DNA from: Aquimarina sp. AU474
GTDB lineage: Bacteria > Bacteroidota > Bacteroidia > Flavobacteriales > Flavobacteriaceae
Direction: 5' to 3'
Assembly: GCF_900312815.1 (NCBI RefSeq)
Contig: NZ_OMPE01000009.1
Coordinates: 806,001 to 870,000 of the forward strand
Length of the DNA: 64,000 bases
The position numbers and the translations under genes were made by a program. This document shows positions 10,804 through 19,803 of this stretch, one piece after another. Under the pieces are notes generated by a model. The model had not been told where the DNA came from. It worked only from the letters and a program-made list of their open reading frames with translations, and made no database searches. Each line of letters opens with the position of its first letter. Positions within the stretch are counted from its first letter, which is position 1.

Positions 10804-11835
10804 TTATATTTTATTAAATGAGTTGGTGTATTTATTTATATACCAAGCCACCGTTTTCTCTATCCCTGACTCAAAATTTTCATCTGCCTTCCACCCTAAT
10901 TCATTTTCAATCTTAGAAGCATCAATTGCATATCGTAAATCGTGACCTGGTCTATCTTTAACAAAAGTAATAAGCTCTTTATATGATTTTTGGTTTTTTC
11001 TTGGTAGAAGATTATCTAACAATTCACAAATCTTTGCGGCTATATAATTATTGTTTCTCTCATTTCTACCTCCAATGTTATAAGTCTCACCAGAAAGTCC
11101 TGTATTATAAACAAGCTCAATACCCTTACAATGATCGAGGACATATAACCAATCTCTAATATTTTTACCATCTCCATAAATAGGGATGTTTTCCTCGGCT
11201 ATTGCTTTTCTGATTATGGTTGGAATTAACTTTTCATCATGTTGTTTAGGTCCATAGTTATTAGAACAATTAGTAGTCACCACGTCTAGACCATAGGTGT
11301 GAAAGTAACTTCGAATAATAAAATCAGAAGAGGCTTTTGATGCGCTATAAGGGCTATTTGGTGCATAAGGTGTGGTTTCTTTAAACAATCCTGTTTTTCC
11401 CAATGTGCCATATACCTCATCAGTAGAAATGTGATGAAAACGACAACCACTGTATTCTTTTCTGTAAGAGTGAGGTGAGTCCATCCAATGGTTTCTCGCG
11501 ACATCAATTAATTGGAAGGTTCCAAAAACATTAGTTTTTATAAACTCATCCGGGTTTTCGATAGAATTGTCAACATGGGACTCGGCAGCAAAATGAATAA
11601 CTCCTCTAAAATCGTACTCTTTAAATAAAGATTCTATCAAAGATCTATTACAAATATCACCTTCTACGAAAGTATAATTATCATGTTTCTCAACCTCCGT
11701 TAAGTTTTTTAAATTCCCTGCATACGTAAGTTTATCAATATTCAATACATGAACATGAGGATTATTAAAAAGGAAATATGGTATAAAATTCGAACCAATA
11801 AAGCCTGCGCCACCAGTAATTAAAATGTTTTTCAT
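10804..11835 (-). CDS. rfbB: dTDP-glucose 4,6-dehydratase
   Basis: An extended SDR enzyme of 343 aa. The NAD-binding motif GGAGFIG is at residues 8-14, the STDEVYG catalytic loop at 137-143 contains the Asp-Glu pair specific to 4,6-dehydratases, and Y163/K167 form the YxxxK dyad. It converts dTDP-glucose to the 4-keto-6-deoxy intermediate. It is the first rfb gene, preceded by a 259-bp AT-rich gap after the Wzz-like gene, where a promoter may lie. Confidence 0.96.
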   Translation of the reverse strand: MKNILITGGAGFIGSNFIPYFLFNNPHVHVLNIDKLTYAGNLKNLTEVEKHDNYTFVEGDICNRSLIESLFKEYDFRGVIHFAAESHVDNSIENPDEFIKTNVFGTFQLIDVARNHWMDSPHSYRKEYSGCRFHHISTDEVYGTLGKTGLFKETTPYAPNSPYSASKASSDFIIRSYFHTYGLDVVTTNCSNNYGPKQHDEKLIPTIIRKAIAEENIPIYGDGKNIRDWLYVLDHCKGIELVYNTGLSGETYNIGGRNERNNNYIAAKICELLDNLLPRKNQKSYKELITFVKDRPGHDLRYAIDASKIENELGWKADENFESGIEKTVAWYINKYTNSFNKI

Positions 11836-12094
11836 AAACCTATAAAATATAAACTTGTAGTAAATCTATTTCTACACTTCTATTTTCTGTAAAAAGAATG
11901 TTAGCACACGAAATTTTTCAATCCTCACCTATGTATTATTCGTTGTAATATTTTTCGCTAGGTTGATTTTCTGTTTATTCCCTCTCATACCTATTCATTT
12001 AAAATTAGGCGAAGCCTTAAATTCTAGAACATATTTTTAACTCTTCATTAATTCTCATCTCTTTTTAGAGTTTCTTAGTAAAAGAAAATAACGA

Positions 12095-13063
12095 TTAATC
12101 ATTATTTACAAAATTATTAATCGATGAAAACAAATATCTTGAAAAGTAAAGCAAAGAAGTCAATCCTATGAGGATTAATGGTATTACTAGTAGATTTCTT
12201 TTCACCAACATCTTTCGCTTAGAAATAATATCATTGTGCTCTACGATCGTTAATATCTCTTTATTTAATTCCAAAAACTTTTCGTAATAGGAGATATTAC
12301 TAATTAATGACTCTTTTCTTTTTAATAAAGATGATATAGTTGGAGTTTCAGACTCCGTTGCGAAAATATACTTATCTTCACTTGGGTTAGGGTTTTTACT
12401 TAAATTCGTTAAATAATCATTAACAAATTTCAATGACCCTTTACTCTGTTCTAAATTATTCTTAGTTTGCCTCAATTCAATATCCAACAACTTATTGTAA
12501 TATTTATTCAGTTTCAATGATTCCAAAATCTTATCTGCAATCACAACATTTTCTGTATTATTATTTTCGAAACTAATAGTTAATTTGTGCTGTTTATAAA
12601 AATTCCTGTACTTTTTTTCTTTCAGTAATTTTTCATTATACCCTTCAATAAAAGATTCTTTGTCTTCTAACTTAGTTAAAACATCATCGGGTTGAATAAT
12701 GGGTTCAAGGATAATTTTTCTTACATTTTTTACCTGCTCAACGCTCAATCCCAATTTATTAACGAAATTATTATCTTTAAAATTATCTTCTAAATCATTA
12801 ATAAAATCATAAATATACTCTACCGAGTTATAATTTGGTTCGATAATAATTTCCTGAATAAAATCATTTTTTTTATCCAAATATTGATCTGATAAAAACC
12901 CTAATACAATACCAAGCACTCCAAGAACAAGAAATAACATGAATTTTTTCTTATAGAAGAAGACAACATCTACAATAAGTTTAAGGAATTTTCTAAAAAA
13001 CTCTTTTACCATTCCAAAAAGTTGCATTAAATCTATCTCTTCGTTTTGATTTTCTTGACCCAT
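12095..13063 (-). CDS. Wzz-type chain-length determinant/polysaccharide co-polymerase
   Basis: The 322-residue protein has the polysaccharide co-polymerase layout: a short cytosolic N-terminus (EIDLMQLFGMVKEFF), one membrane helix at about 41-58, a long mostly helical periplasmic domain, and a second helix near 290-310 (LLVIPLILIGLTSLLYFSRY). There is no cytosolic tyrosine kinase domain, which resembles LPS-type Wzz more than capsule-type Wzc. It would control glycan length with the Wzy polymerase. It follows the DUF6909-like gene by 2 bp, so it is transcribed with the M23/GH3 genes rather than from a sugar-specific promoter. Confidence 0.72.
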   Translation of the reverse strand: MGQENQNEEIDLMQLFGMVKEFFRKFLKLIVDVVFFYKKKFMLFLVLGVLGIVLGFLSDQYLDKKNDFIQEIIIEPNYNSVEYIYDFINDLEDNFKDNNFVNKLGLSVEQVKNVRKIILEPIIQPDDVLTKLEDKESFIEGYNEKLLKEKKYRNFYKQHKLTISFENNNTENVVIADKILESLKLNKYYNKLLDIELRQTKNNLEQSKGSLKFVNDYLTNLSKNPNPSEDKYIFATESETPTISSLLKRKESLISNISYYEKFLELNKEILTIVEHNDIISKRKMLVKRNLLVIPLILIGLTSLLYFSRYLFSSINNFVNND

Positions 13064-13065
13064 TC

Positions 13066-14760
13066 TTATCGTTCTTTAAATATTTGTTCTATTATTTTTT
13101 CTGTAATTAAGTATGTAGGTTTAACCCCTGTTGTTCCCAATCCTCCTGAAGCTAATGTGCTTCCTGTTTCTAATGGATTATCTGATGCGTAATACGCGTA
13201 CCGCACTTTTACCTTTGGACTAATACTGCCTCTTAATCTTGAAGCTGATTGAATCGCCTTTTGATAATGCGCTCCTTCCATTTCTAACCCAATTACATTC
13301 CAAGTAGAATCATGAAAAAATTTCAAAATATCACGGTTTTGAAGTGAAGTCCCTAAAACAGTAATCATGGCACCATCATAAATATCAATACCATGACCTT
13401 CAAGGTCTTTCTTTCTTAATTGATTTTTAAACGGATAATTATCGGCTGTACCTTCAAAAACATGTGCTGTTGGTATCATAATATCTCCTTTACCTCCTTC
13501 AAGAATCCCAGCTTTACCCATGATAGAAACCGACTTAACATTTACATGAGATTTTACCCCTTTCGCATTTACATAGGGTTTTAAAAGCTCATCCATAGTT
13601 TCATAAGCCTGCTCACCAAAAGCATAATCCATAACGATGATAACAGGTTTATCATCATCTTCTCGATCCGTAATCAGGTTTTCATATTCGCCATCTGTAT
13701 ATTTCGAGGTGTCAAATACTTGCACATTAATATTAGCGCCACTTTGATCATCGATATAGGTCATACCTTTTTGTAATGCCAATTTTTCAACCTTTGCTCT
13801 AAGCTTGTCATTTTTATTTTCGCTAAGCGATTCATAAAGATCAAACGTACTCTTATTTTTAAGCTCGACTTTTAAAGCAATAGGTGCGTATAACGCATTC
13901 ATTACACTATGCATATTAGCACTAATGATATGTATAGGACGTTCTAATAAATTAAGTTCTTCTAATTTCTTCTTAATTGTATTTGACCAAATATCGCCAT
14001 GAATATGATGACCTAATCTTTCTCTTAAGACTGGACTAAAGGTTACAATTCGTTTTTTATCTTCTATAGATTCTTCTATAGCCAATTTACCGAGCCAGTA
14101 TATAATATGTAAAAATCGTTCTTTGTTTTCGGCACATGAAAAACTTTCGTAAATAGATCTAACCTCTTCAAAAGTACGACCAAGGATATTAGCCGTATGG
14201 GTTAATGCCACTTCTCTTTCGGCTTTGGTAAGCTCTTCTTTGGATAATACTGCTTTCTCTAATTTTTCCCAATCTCGAGTAACATTACCTTCCTCATTAA
14301 TCACAACACGATTCATGATTTTGTGAGACTCTATAAATAAAAAAGTAAGGTGAGTAAGAATATCATAAATTTCAGACCGACCTCGAGTAATCTCTATGTT
14401 CATCTGTTCCTCATCAATACGGTAACAGTTTCTTCGTCTTTTTGGTGGTACTATTGGCTTAAAATGAGAGTTTTTATAGCCTTCATCGCTGGTTAAGTTG
14501 ATATATCGACACTCCTCGATACCAATTGGTAGTCGATCTATCACGTATAATAATCCGTTAAGTTCTACTTTTTCTTCAGCCACAGAACCATATATTTCTG
14601 GTCTAAGAATAAGCAATGCTTCTCTTAGTGTATCCCCAGAAACTCCCATAGGTTTATAAAAACCACGATTGAATAGATGACGCATAGTAATATACATACG
14701 TTCTATTGCACTTGAGCTTTCTTGTGCTCTTGTTCTTCCTTGTGTTATAAAATCTGCCAT
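13066..14760 (-). CDS. Conserved Bacteroidota protein with nucleoside-phosphorylase-like C-terminal domain
   Basis: A 564-residue soluble protein that I associate with a Bacteroidota family of unknown function (named DUF6909 in NCBI annotation, from memory). The N-terminal 300 residues are mostly helical and unrecognised. The C-terminal part resembles the purine/uridine phosphorylase fold: SIMGKAGILEGGKGDIMIP (like the GxAGxL...GDxVI strand), then VIGLEMEGAHYQKAI with GLEMEGA at 491-497, then YYASDNPLETG with D527. The ME pair and SD pair are the ribose- and base-contact motifs of that superfamily. No activity is known to me. It sits between the GH3-like and Wzz-like genes, 23 and 2 bp apart. 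Confidence 0.65.
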   Translation of the reverse strand: MADFITQGRTRAQESSSAIERMYITMRHLFNRGFYKPMGVSGDTLREALLILRPEIYGSVAEEKVELNGLLYVIDRLPIGIEECRYINLTSDEGYKNSHFKPIVPPKRRRNCYRIDEEQMNIEITRGRSEIYDILTHLTFLFIESHKIMNRVVINEEGNVTRDWEKLEKAVLSKEELTKAEREVALTHTANILGRTFEEVRSIYESFSCAENKERFLHIIYWLGKLAIEESIEDKKRIVTFSPVLRERLGHHIHGDIWSNTIKKKLEELNLLERPIHIISANMHSVMNALYAPIALKVELKNKSTFDLYESLSENKNDKLRAKVEKLALQKGMTYIDDQSGANINVQVFDTSKYTDGEYENLITDREDDDKPVIIVMDYAFGEQAYETMDELLKPYVNAKGVKSHVNVKSVSIMGKAGILEGGKGDIMIPTAHVFEGTADNYPFKNQLRKKDLEGHGIDIYDGAMITVLGTSLQNRDILKFFHDSTWNVIGLEMEGAHYQKAIQSASRLRGSISPKVKVRYAYYASDNPLETGSTLASGGLGTTGVKPTYLITEKIIEQIFKER

Positions 14761-14783
14761 AAATTTTTCGGAACAAATATAGT

Positions 14784-16283
14784 TTATTTGTCTATCATAA
14801 CAGAAAGGGCATCTGCAATATTTCTATCGTTAGAAAGTCTTGGTAGTTTATTTTGCCCACCCAATTTGCCTATAGATTTCATATAATTCTTAAAACCATC
14901 TTTTGGAATCGTTGTAATCCTTAGCCTGCTAAGTATCTTTCCATCAATTAAATCATCATAATACGTATTTTGATTACGCAATGATTTGTCGATTGCCAAA
15001 GCGAGTTTTTCTATACCTTCTGGCGGTTCATTAAATTCGATAAACCACTCATGATAAGGCAATTCACCTTCTTTTGGGTTTACTTGCGGAGCTACTGTAA
15101 AATCATTTACAATAACGCCAATTTCATCTGCTCCTTCTTTAAGCGCCTGATCTACTTCCTTACCAATTACATGTTCTCCAAAGGCAGAAATAAAATGTTT
15201 AATTCTTCCTGACACTATTACTCTGTATGGTGATGTGCTTGTAAATTGAACAGTATCACCAATATTATAAGCCCATAATCCTGCATTGGTAGAAACCAAC
15301 ATTACATAATTTACACCTATTTCTACTTGTCCAATAGTTAAACGCTCAGGGTTTTCTTCAAAAAAAGTGTCTGCTTTTACAAATTCATAAAACATTCCAG
15401 AATCTAATTGCAGTAACATTCCTTTTTCTTTCTGGCTATCTTGAAAAGCAAAAAAACCTTCAGATGCAGGATACAATTCTATCCCAACTACTTTTCTTCC
15501 GATCAGTTTCTCAAACGTGCTTTTATAGGGTTCAAAATTTACACCTCCATAAATAAATAGCTCAAACCCTTTGAATAGTTCACCTACTTTTTTATTTGTT
15601 TTTTGCTGAAGTCTTTCAAAATACATTTGCACCCATGGCGGAATACCACTAATAATACTCATATCCTGATCTACAGTTTCTTCAACAATGGCGTCTACTT
15701 TCTTTTCCCAATCTTCAATACAATTGGTTTCCCAGCTTGGCATTCGATTTCTTTGAAGATATTTTGGAACATAATGTGCTACAATTCCTGATAAACGACC
15801 CAGTTTTACTCCATTCTTCTCTGTCATCTCTGGACTGCCTTGAAGAAATATCATCTTGCCATCAACAAACTTAGTTTTTCCTGTCTCATCTATATAACAC
15901 AAAATAGCATTACGAGCTGCGCGTATATGATTTGGCATAGATTCTTTGGTAAGAGGTATATATTTAGCCCCACTCGTAGTACCTGAGGTTTTGGCAAAAT
16001 ATAATGGTTTTCCTGGCCAAAGTATATCACTCTCACCTTCCACAACACGGTTTACATATGATTTTAATTCTTCATAATCGCGTATAGGAACATGGTCTGC
16101 AAAATCAGAAAAAGTCCTAATGTTTTTAAAATTGTGGTCCTCTCCAAACGCTGTATGCGCAGCACTTGTAATTAAGTTTTCAAATACAAGCTGTTGTGTT
16201 TTTACCGGGTTTGCTGCCCATTTATCAATTTTTTTACGAATTCGTTTGGCAAAAATCTTAGCTCCTAGTGCTTTTAAAGACAT
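14784..16283 (-). CDS. GH3 (auxin-responsive promoter) family adenylate-forming protein
   Basis: A 499-residue member of the GH3 family, with the AMP-binding P-loop in YFAKTSGTTSGAKYIPLT near residue 106, a second acyl/nucleotide motif YPASEGFFAFQ, and GRIKHFISAFGEHVIGKEV. Plant homologues conjugate amino acids to acyl hormones. Bacterial members occur widely in Bacteroidota as an uncharacterised housekeeping-type gene, so the substrate is unknown. It starts 2 bp after the M23 gene and is followed 23 bp later by the phosphorylase-like gene, all in one direction. Confidence 0.85.
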   Translation of the reverse strand: MSLKALGAKIFAKRIRKKIDKWAANPVKTQQLVFENLITSAAHTAFGEDHNFKNIRTFSDFADHVPIRDYEELKSYVNRVVEGESDILWPGKPLYFAKTSGTTSGAKYIPLTKESMPNHIRAARNAILCYIDETGKTKFVDGKMIFLQGSPEMTEKNGVKLGRLSGIVAHYVPKYLQRNRMPSWETNCIEDWEKKVDAIVEETVDQDMSIISGIPPWVQMYFERLQQKTNKKVGELFKGFELFIYGGVNFEPYKSTFEKLIGRKVVGIELYPASEGFFAFQDSQKEKGMLLQLDSGMFYEFVKADTFFEENPERLTIGQVEIGVNYVMLVSTNAGLWAYNIGDTVQFTSTSPYRVIVSGRIKHFISAFGEHVIGKEVDQALKEGADEIGVIVNDFTVAPQVNPKEGELPYHEWFIEFNEPPEGIEKLALAIDKSLRNQNTYYDDLIDGKILSRLRITTIPKDGFKNYMKSIGKLGGQNKLPRLSNDRNIADALSVMIDK

Positions 16284-16285
16284 AA

Positions 16286-17158
16286 TTATTGTTCAAAATC
16301 AATAAAATTTGTTGGGTCTGTAGGATACCCATCCCTCCATAATTCAAAATGCAAGTGAGGTCCTGTCGAAAGCTCTCCTGTAGATCCTGCCGTAGCAATC
16401 ACTTCTCCTGCTTTAACTCGCTCTCCTTGCTGTTTTGTTAATGAAGCATTATGTTTATACGTAGTAAGTAGGTTGTTATTATGTTTAAGGATAATAACAT
16501 AGCCAGTTTCGGCAGTCCATTCAGAAAAAATCACAGTTCCTGAAGAAGCCGCTTTTATGGGTGTATCTTTAGGTACCGCCACATCTATCCCGTAATGTTT
16601 TTCGTTTGCATTATACCCAGAAGTAATATTACCTTTTACTGGCGGAAATAATGAAAAATCAGAATTTGTTTTTTCGCTTTCAAACAAACTGTATTTATCT
16701 TCTTTAGAAACTTCTTCTCTAAGTTTAATATCTTGATCCGATGGGCTTAAATCTACCTCTTCGGGATTTAATTTTTGTGATTGCACGGCAGAATCAATAT
16801 CGAACTCTACAGTTTTTACATCTCCCGTCAATACTTTCTTTATAGAATTATAATATTCTTGATTTAGGCCTATTCTTGACTCTAAAGAATCTGTTGTAGC
16901 CACTAGTCTTGTGGCTCTAAGATTTAAAGAAGTAGACGAGTATCCTGGTATATATTCTCTTAGTGGTGTAAAAGCAATCAAAAAAGTGGTTCCTGAGACC
17001 AGAACAATCGAAGTAATCATAACCAATACAAAAACATTAAGCCTGTTCAGTTTAAAAGATATCCGTTCCTCAAAAGTGTCCTCATTAAGGATAACCAAGC
17101 GATACTTATTAAGCAGCTTTTTTGTAATTCTCTTTTGTTCTTTTTTCTTTTTAGCCAT
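16286..17158 (-). CDS. M23-family metallopeptidase, membrane anchored
   Basis: The 290-residue protein has a basic N-terminus (MAKKKKEQKR), one membrane helix at about 48-68 (VFVLVMITSIVLVSGTTF), a linker, and a C-terminal LytM/M23 domain from about 185. Zinc ligands are visible in NEKHYGIDVAV (H...D) and GPHLHFELW (HxH), so it looks catalytically complete. Family enzymes cleave peptide cross-bridges of peptidoglycan. It is divergent from tatA across a 234-bp spacer and heads the M23-GH3-phosphorylase-like-Wzz series. Confidence 0.9.
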   Translation of the reverse strand: MAKKKKEQKRITKKLLNKYRLVILNEDTFEERISFKLNRLNVFVLVMITSIVLVSGTTFLIAFTPLREYIPGYSSTSLNLRATRLVATTDSLESRIGLNQEYYNSIKKVLTGDVKTVEFDIDSAVQSQKLNPEEVDLSPSDQDIKLREEVSKEDKYSLFESEKTNSDFSLFPPVKGNITSGYNANEKHYGIDVAVPKDTPIKAASSGTVIFSEWTAETGYVIILKHNNNLLTTYKHNASLTKQQGERVKAGEVIATAGSTGELSTGPHLHFELWRDGYPTDPTNFIDFEQ

Positions 17159-17364
17159 AAATGAAAAGCAAATATAAGCAATCTACCAATATCAAAACAC
17201 AACGTTTTTGACATATAAATCGTTTATTTACTACCTTAATAATATCATAAAAAGAGTTCTTTTCTCATTTTAAATACCCTCTAAAACCTTGATTTACTGA
17301 AACGTTATTGTTTTCTGGTATCGTTAAAGATTATTTAAATGGTGCGGATTTAATGATTTCTTGC

Positions 17365-17372
17365 TAACTTTG
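17365..17372 (+). promoter_or_regulatory. Bacteroidota -7 promoter element ahead of tatA
   Basis: TAACTTTG matches the TAnnTTTG -7 consensus of Bacteroidota sigma-A promoters and lies 20 bp before the tatA ATG. The -33 TTTG is not clear. Confidence 0.5.
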
Positions 17373-17392
17373 CATCTTAATAGTTTAAGATC

Positions 17393-17581
17393 ATGATAGT
17401 ATCAAGTATATTTTTAGGAATGATTGGCCCATGGCAAATTGCTTTAATTGTAATCATCGTATTGCTTTTATTTGGAGGAAAAAAAATCCCTGAATTAATG
17501 AGAGGCCTGGGAAGTGGTATAAAAGAATTTAAGGATGCATCTAAGGAAGAAGAAGATCCTAAAATTGATGAGAAAAAATAA
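17393..17581 (+). CDS. tatA: Sec-independent protein translocase TatA
   Basis: The 62-residue protein has an N-terminal membrane helix ([19 protein letters not shown]), then the TatA hinge [20 protein letters not shown] as amphipathic helix, and an acidic/lysine-rich tail. This is the normal TatA/E plan, with the FG-K-x-P motif intact. Multimers form the Tat pore for folded proteins. It is a single gene on the plus strand, with its own promoter element and a strong bidirectional terminator; no tatC is adjacent. Confidence 0.93.
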   Translation: MIVSSIFLGMIGPWQIALIVIIVLLLFGGKKIPELMRGLGSGIKEFKDASKEEEDPKIDEKK

Positions 17582-17603
17582 TTTCTTATTGTAAATAATA
17601 TAA

Positions 17604-17633
17604 AAAAACCCAACTCGACTGAGTTGGGTTTTT
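17604..17633. terminator. Bidirectional terminator between tatA and tex
   Basis: A perfect inverted repeat AACCCAACTC-gact-GAGTTGGGTT, flanked by A5 on the left and T5 on the right, sits between converging tatA and tex. It should work as an intrinsic terminator in both directions. Confidence 0.9.
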
Positions 17634-17638
17634 CTGTT

Positions 17639-19765
17639 TTAGTCTATTAGTGAAAGTTGGATTCTTTTCCTATTGATATCTACTTCAATTACAGTTACCA
17701 TGAGATGTTGATGCAGCTGTACTACAGCATTTACATCACTAATATATTCGTTTGCTAATTTAGAGATGTGTATTAAACCGCTTTCTTTAACTCCAATATC
17801 TACAAAACATCCAAAATTAGTGATGTTATTTACAATACCAGGTAGTTTCATCCCCGCCCTAACATCTTGGATCGTTTTTACATTAGGGTCAAATTCAAAA
17901 ACTGTTACTTTTTTCCTAGGGTCTACCCCTGGTTTTTCCAATTCTTTAACGATGTCTGTCAAAGTAGGAAGACCTACCTCATCTGTAATATAATGCTGGA
18001 GCTTTATTTTTGTGATAGCCTCTTTGTTTCCTATTAAATCAATTACGGGTACACCAGCGTCCTTAGCCATTTTTGAAACCAAGGTGTATCGTTCTGGATG
18101 CACGGCAGAGTTATCAAGTGGGTTTTTAGGACTAGTAATTCTAAGAAAAGCTGCAGCTTGCTCAAATGCTTTCCCTCCCAATCTTGGTACTTTCTTGAGT
18201 TCATTACGAGATTGTAGCGCTCCATTTTCTGACCGATAGGCTACAATATTTTCTGCAAGTTTTTCGCCAATACCAGAAACATAACTTAATAAGGGAACAC
18301 TAGCGGTATTTACATTTATCCCTACACTATTTACACAACTCATCACTACGGTATCAAGCTCGTTTTTAAGTTTTGTTTGATCTACATCATGTTGATATTG
18401 ACCTACTCCTATAGCTTTGGGATCAATTTTTACCAATTCTGCCAAAGGATCAGCCAATCGCCTTCCTATAGAAACAGCCCCCCTAACCGTAACATCATAA
18501 TTTGGAAATTCGGCCCGTGCAACCTTTGATGCAGAATAAACAGAGGCTCCACTTTCATTAACCATAAATACTTGAATGGGGTTGTCAAAAGGTATTTTTT
18601 TAATAAATGCTTCGGTTTCTCTAGCAGCCGTTCCGTTTCCTATTCCAATAGCTTCAATTTTATAGGCATTTACTAAAGATCTAATTTTTTTAATAGCGCC
18701 CGTCGTTTCTCGTTGTGGTGGATGTGGGTAGATATTCTCATTATGCAACAAATCACCCTGCTTATCTAAGCATACCACCTTACATCCAGATTTAAAACCA
18801 GGATCCAAAGCTAAAATTCGTTTTTGACCAAGAGGTGAGGCTAGTAATAGTTGCTTTAAGTTTTGCGCAAATACTTTAATTGCATTATCATCAGCTTTTT
18901 CTTTAGATTGATTAAGTATTTCTGTAGAAATTGCGGGAGTTAATAATCTTTTATAGGCATCAGAAATTGCCAAAAACATATGATCTGTACATGCTTCTAC
19001 ATTTGTTCTAATCATTACATCATCAAGAATATCTAAAGCATCTCCTTCAGGAACAGCGATTTTTACTCTAACGATCTTTTCATTTTCGGCTCTTAAAATA
19101 GCCAACAAACGATGTGATGGGCATTTGTGTAAAGGTTCTTCCCAATCAAAATACTGTTGATATTTCTGGGCATCATCATCATCCTTTTTGGTTTTAATTA
19201 CTGTAGAACGTATACTGGCTTTTCTTTGGAACAGTCTTCTTAATCTATTTCGGATTTTCTCATCTTCATTAATCCATTCGGCAATAATATCTCTAGCCCC
19301 TTGTAGCGCTAATTCTTCTGTGGTAATTGTGTCGTTAAGGTATTGCGATGCTACAAAAAGGATTTCTTCTTCTCTTTGCTGCAAAATAACTTTGGCCAAT
19401 GGTTCAAGCCCCTGTTCCTTAGCAACACTGGCTTTGGTTTTACGCTTCTTCTTATAAGGCAAATACAAATCCTCGACTTGAGTTAAGGTTTCTGCATTTC
19501 GAATCTTTCGTTCCAAATCAGGTGTTAAAACATCTTGTTCTTTAATAACACCTAAAACACTCTCTTTTCTTTTTTCTAAAGCTTCAAAAACAGCTTTATA
19601 CTTTACAATTTCACCAATAGCAACCTCATCCAAATCACCAGTCATCTCTTTACGATATCTGGATATAAATGGGATTGTAGCCCCATCATCCAACAGAGCA
19701 ACGGTTTTTGTAATCTGCTTTTCAGAGACAGGAATATATTTAGCGATAAAAGAAACTGTATTCAT
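17639..19765 (-). CDS. tex: Tex-family RNA-binding transcription accessory protein
   Basis: A full-length 708-residue Tex. The N-terminal helical region carries VALLDDGATIPFISRYRKE, the YqgF-like RNase H fold contains ILALDPGFKSGCKVV, the helix-hairpin-helix section has LLSYVSGIGEKLAENIV, and the C-terminal S1 domain reads GIVNNITNFGCFVDIGVKES. Tex binds RNA and is linked to transcription processes in other bacteria. It starts 38 bp after the 798-aa gene and may be co-transcribed with it. Confidence 0.94.
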   Translation of the reverse strand: MNTVSFIAKYIPVSEKQITKTVALLDDGATIPFISRYRKEMTGDLDEVAIGEIVKYKAVFEALEKRKESVLGVIKEQDVLTPDLERKIRNAETLTQVEDLYLPYKKKRKTKASVAKEQGLEPLAKVILQQREEEILFVASQYLNDTITTEELALQGARDIIAEWINEDEKIRNRLRRLFQRKASIRSTVIKTKKDDDDAQKYQQYFDWEEPLHKCPSHRLLAILRAENEKIVRVKIAVPEGDALDILDDVMIRTNVEACTDHMFLAISDAYKRLLTPAISTEILNQSKEKADDNAIKVFAQNLKQLLLASPLGQKRILALDPGFKSGCKVVCLDKQGDLLHNENIYPHPPQRETTGAIKKIRSLVNAYKIEAIGIGNGTAARETEAFIKKIPFDNPIQVFMVNESGASVYSASKVARAEFPNYDVTVRGAVSIGRRLADPLAELVKIDPKAIGVGQYQHDVDQTKLKNELDTVVMSCVNSVGINVNTASVPLLSYVSGIGEKLAENIVAYRSENGALQSRNELKKVPRLGGKAFEQAAAFLRITSPKNPLDNSAVHPERYTLVSKMAKDAGVPVIDLIGNKEAITKIKLQHYITDEVGLPTLTDIVKELEKPGVDPRKKVTVFEFDPNVKTIQDVRAGMKLPGIVNNITNFGCFVDIGVKESGLIHISKLANEYISDVNAVVQLHQHLMVTVIEVDINRKRIQLSLID

Positions 19766-19803
19766 GTACTTGTTTTTAGAATCGCTAAATATATTACAAA
19801 ATT

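Noticed and set aside
12005..12019. AGGCgaaGCCT hairpin after the Wzz-like gene as a terminator
   Set aside because: Only a 4-bp GC-rich stem and a weak T-tract; insufficient to call it.
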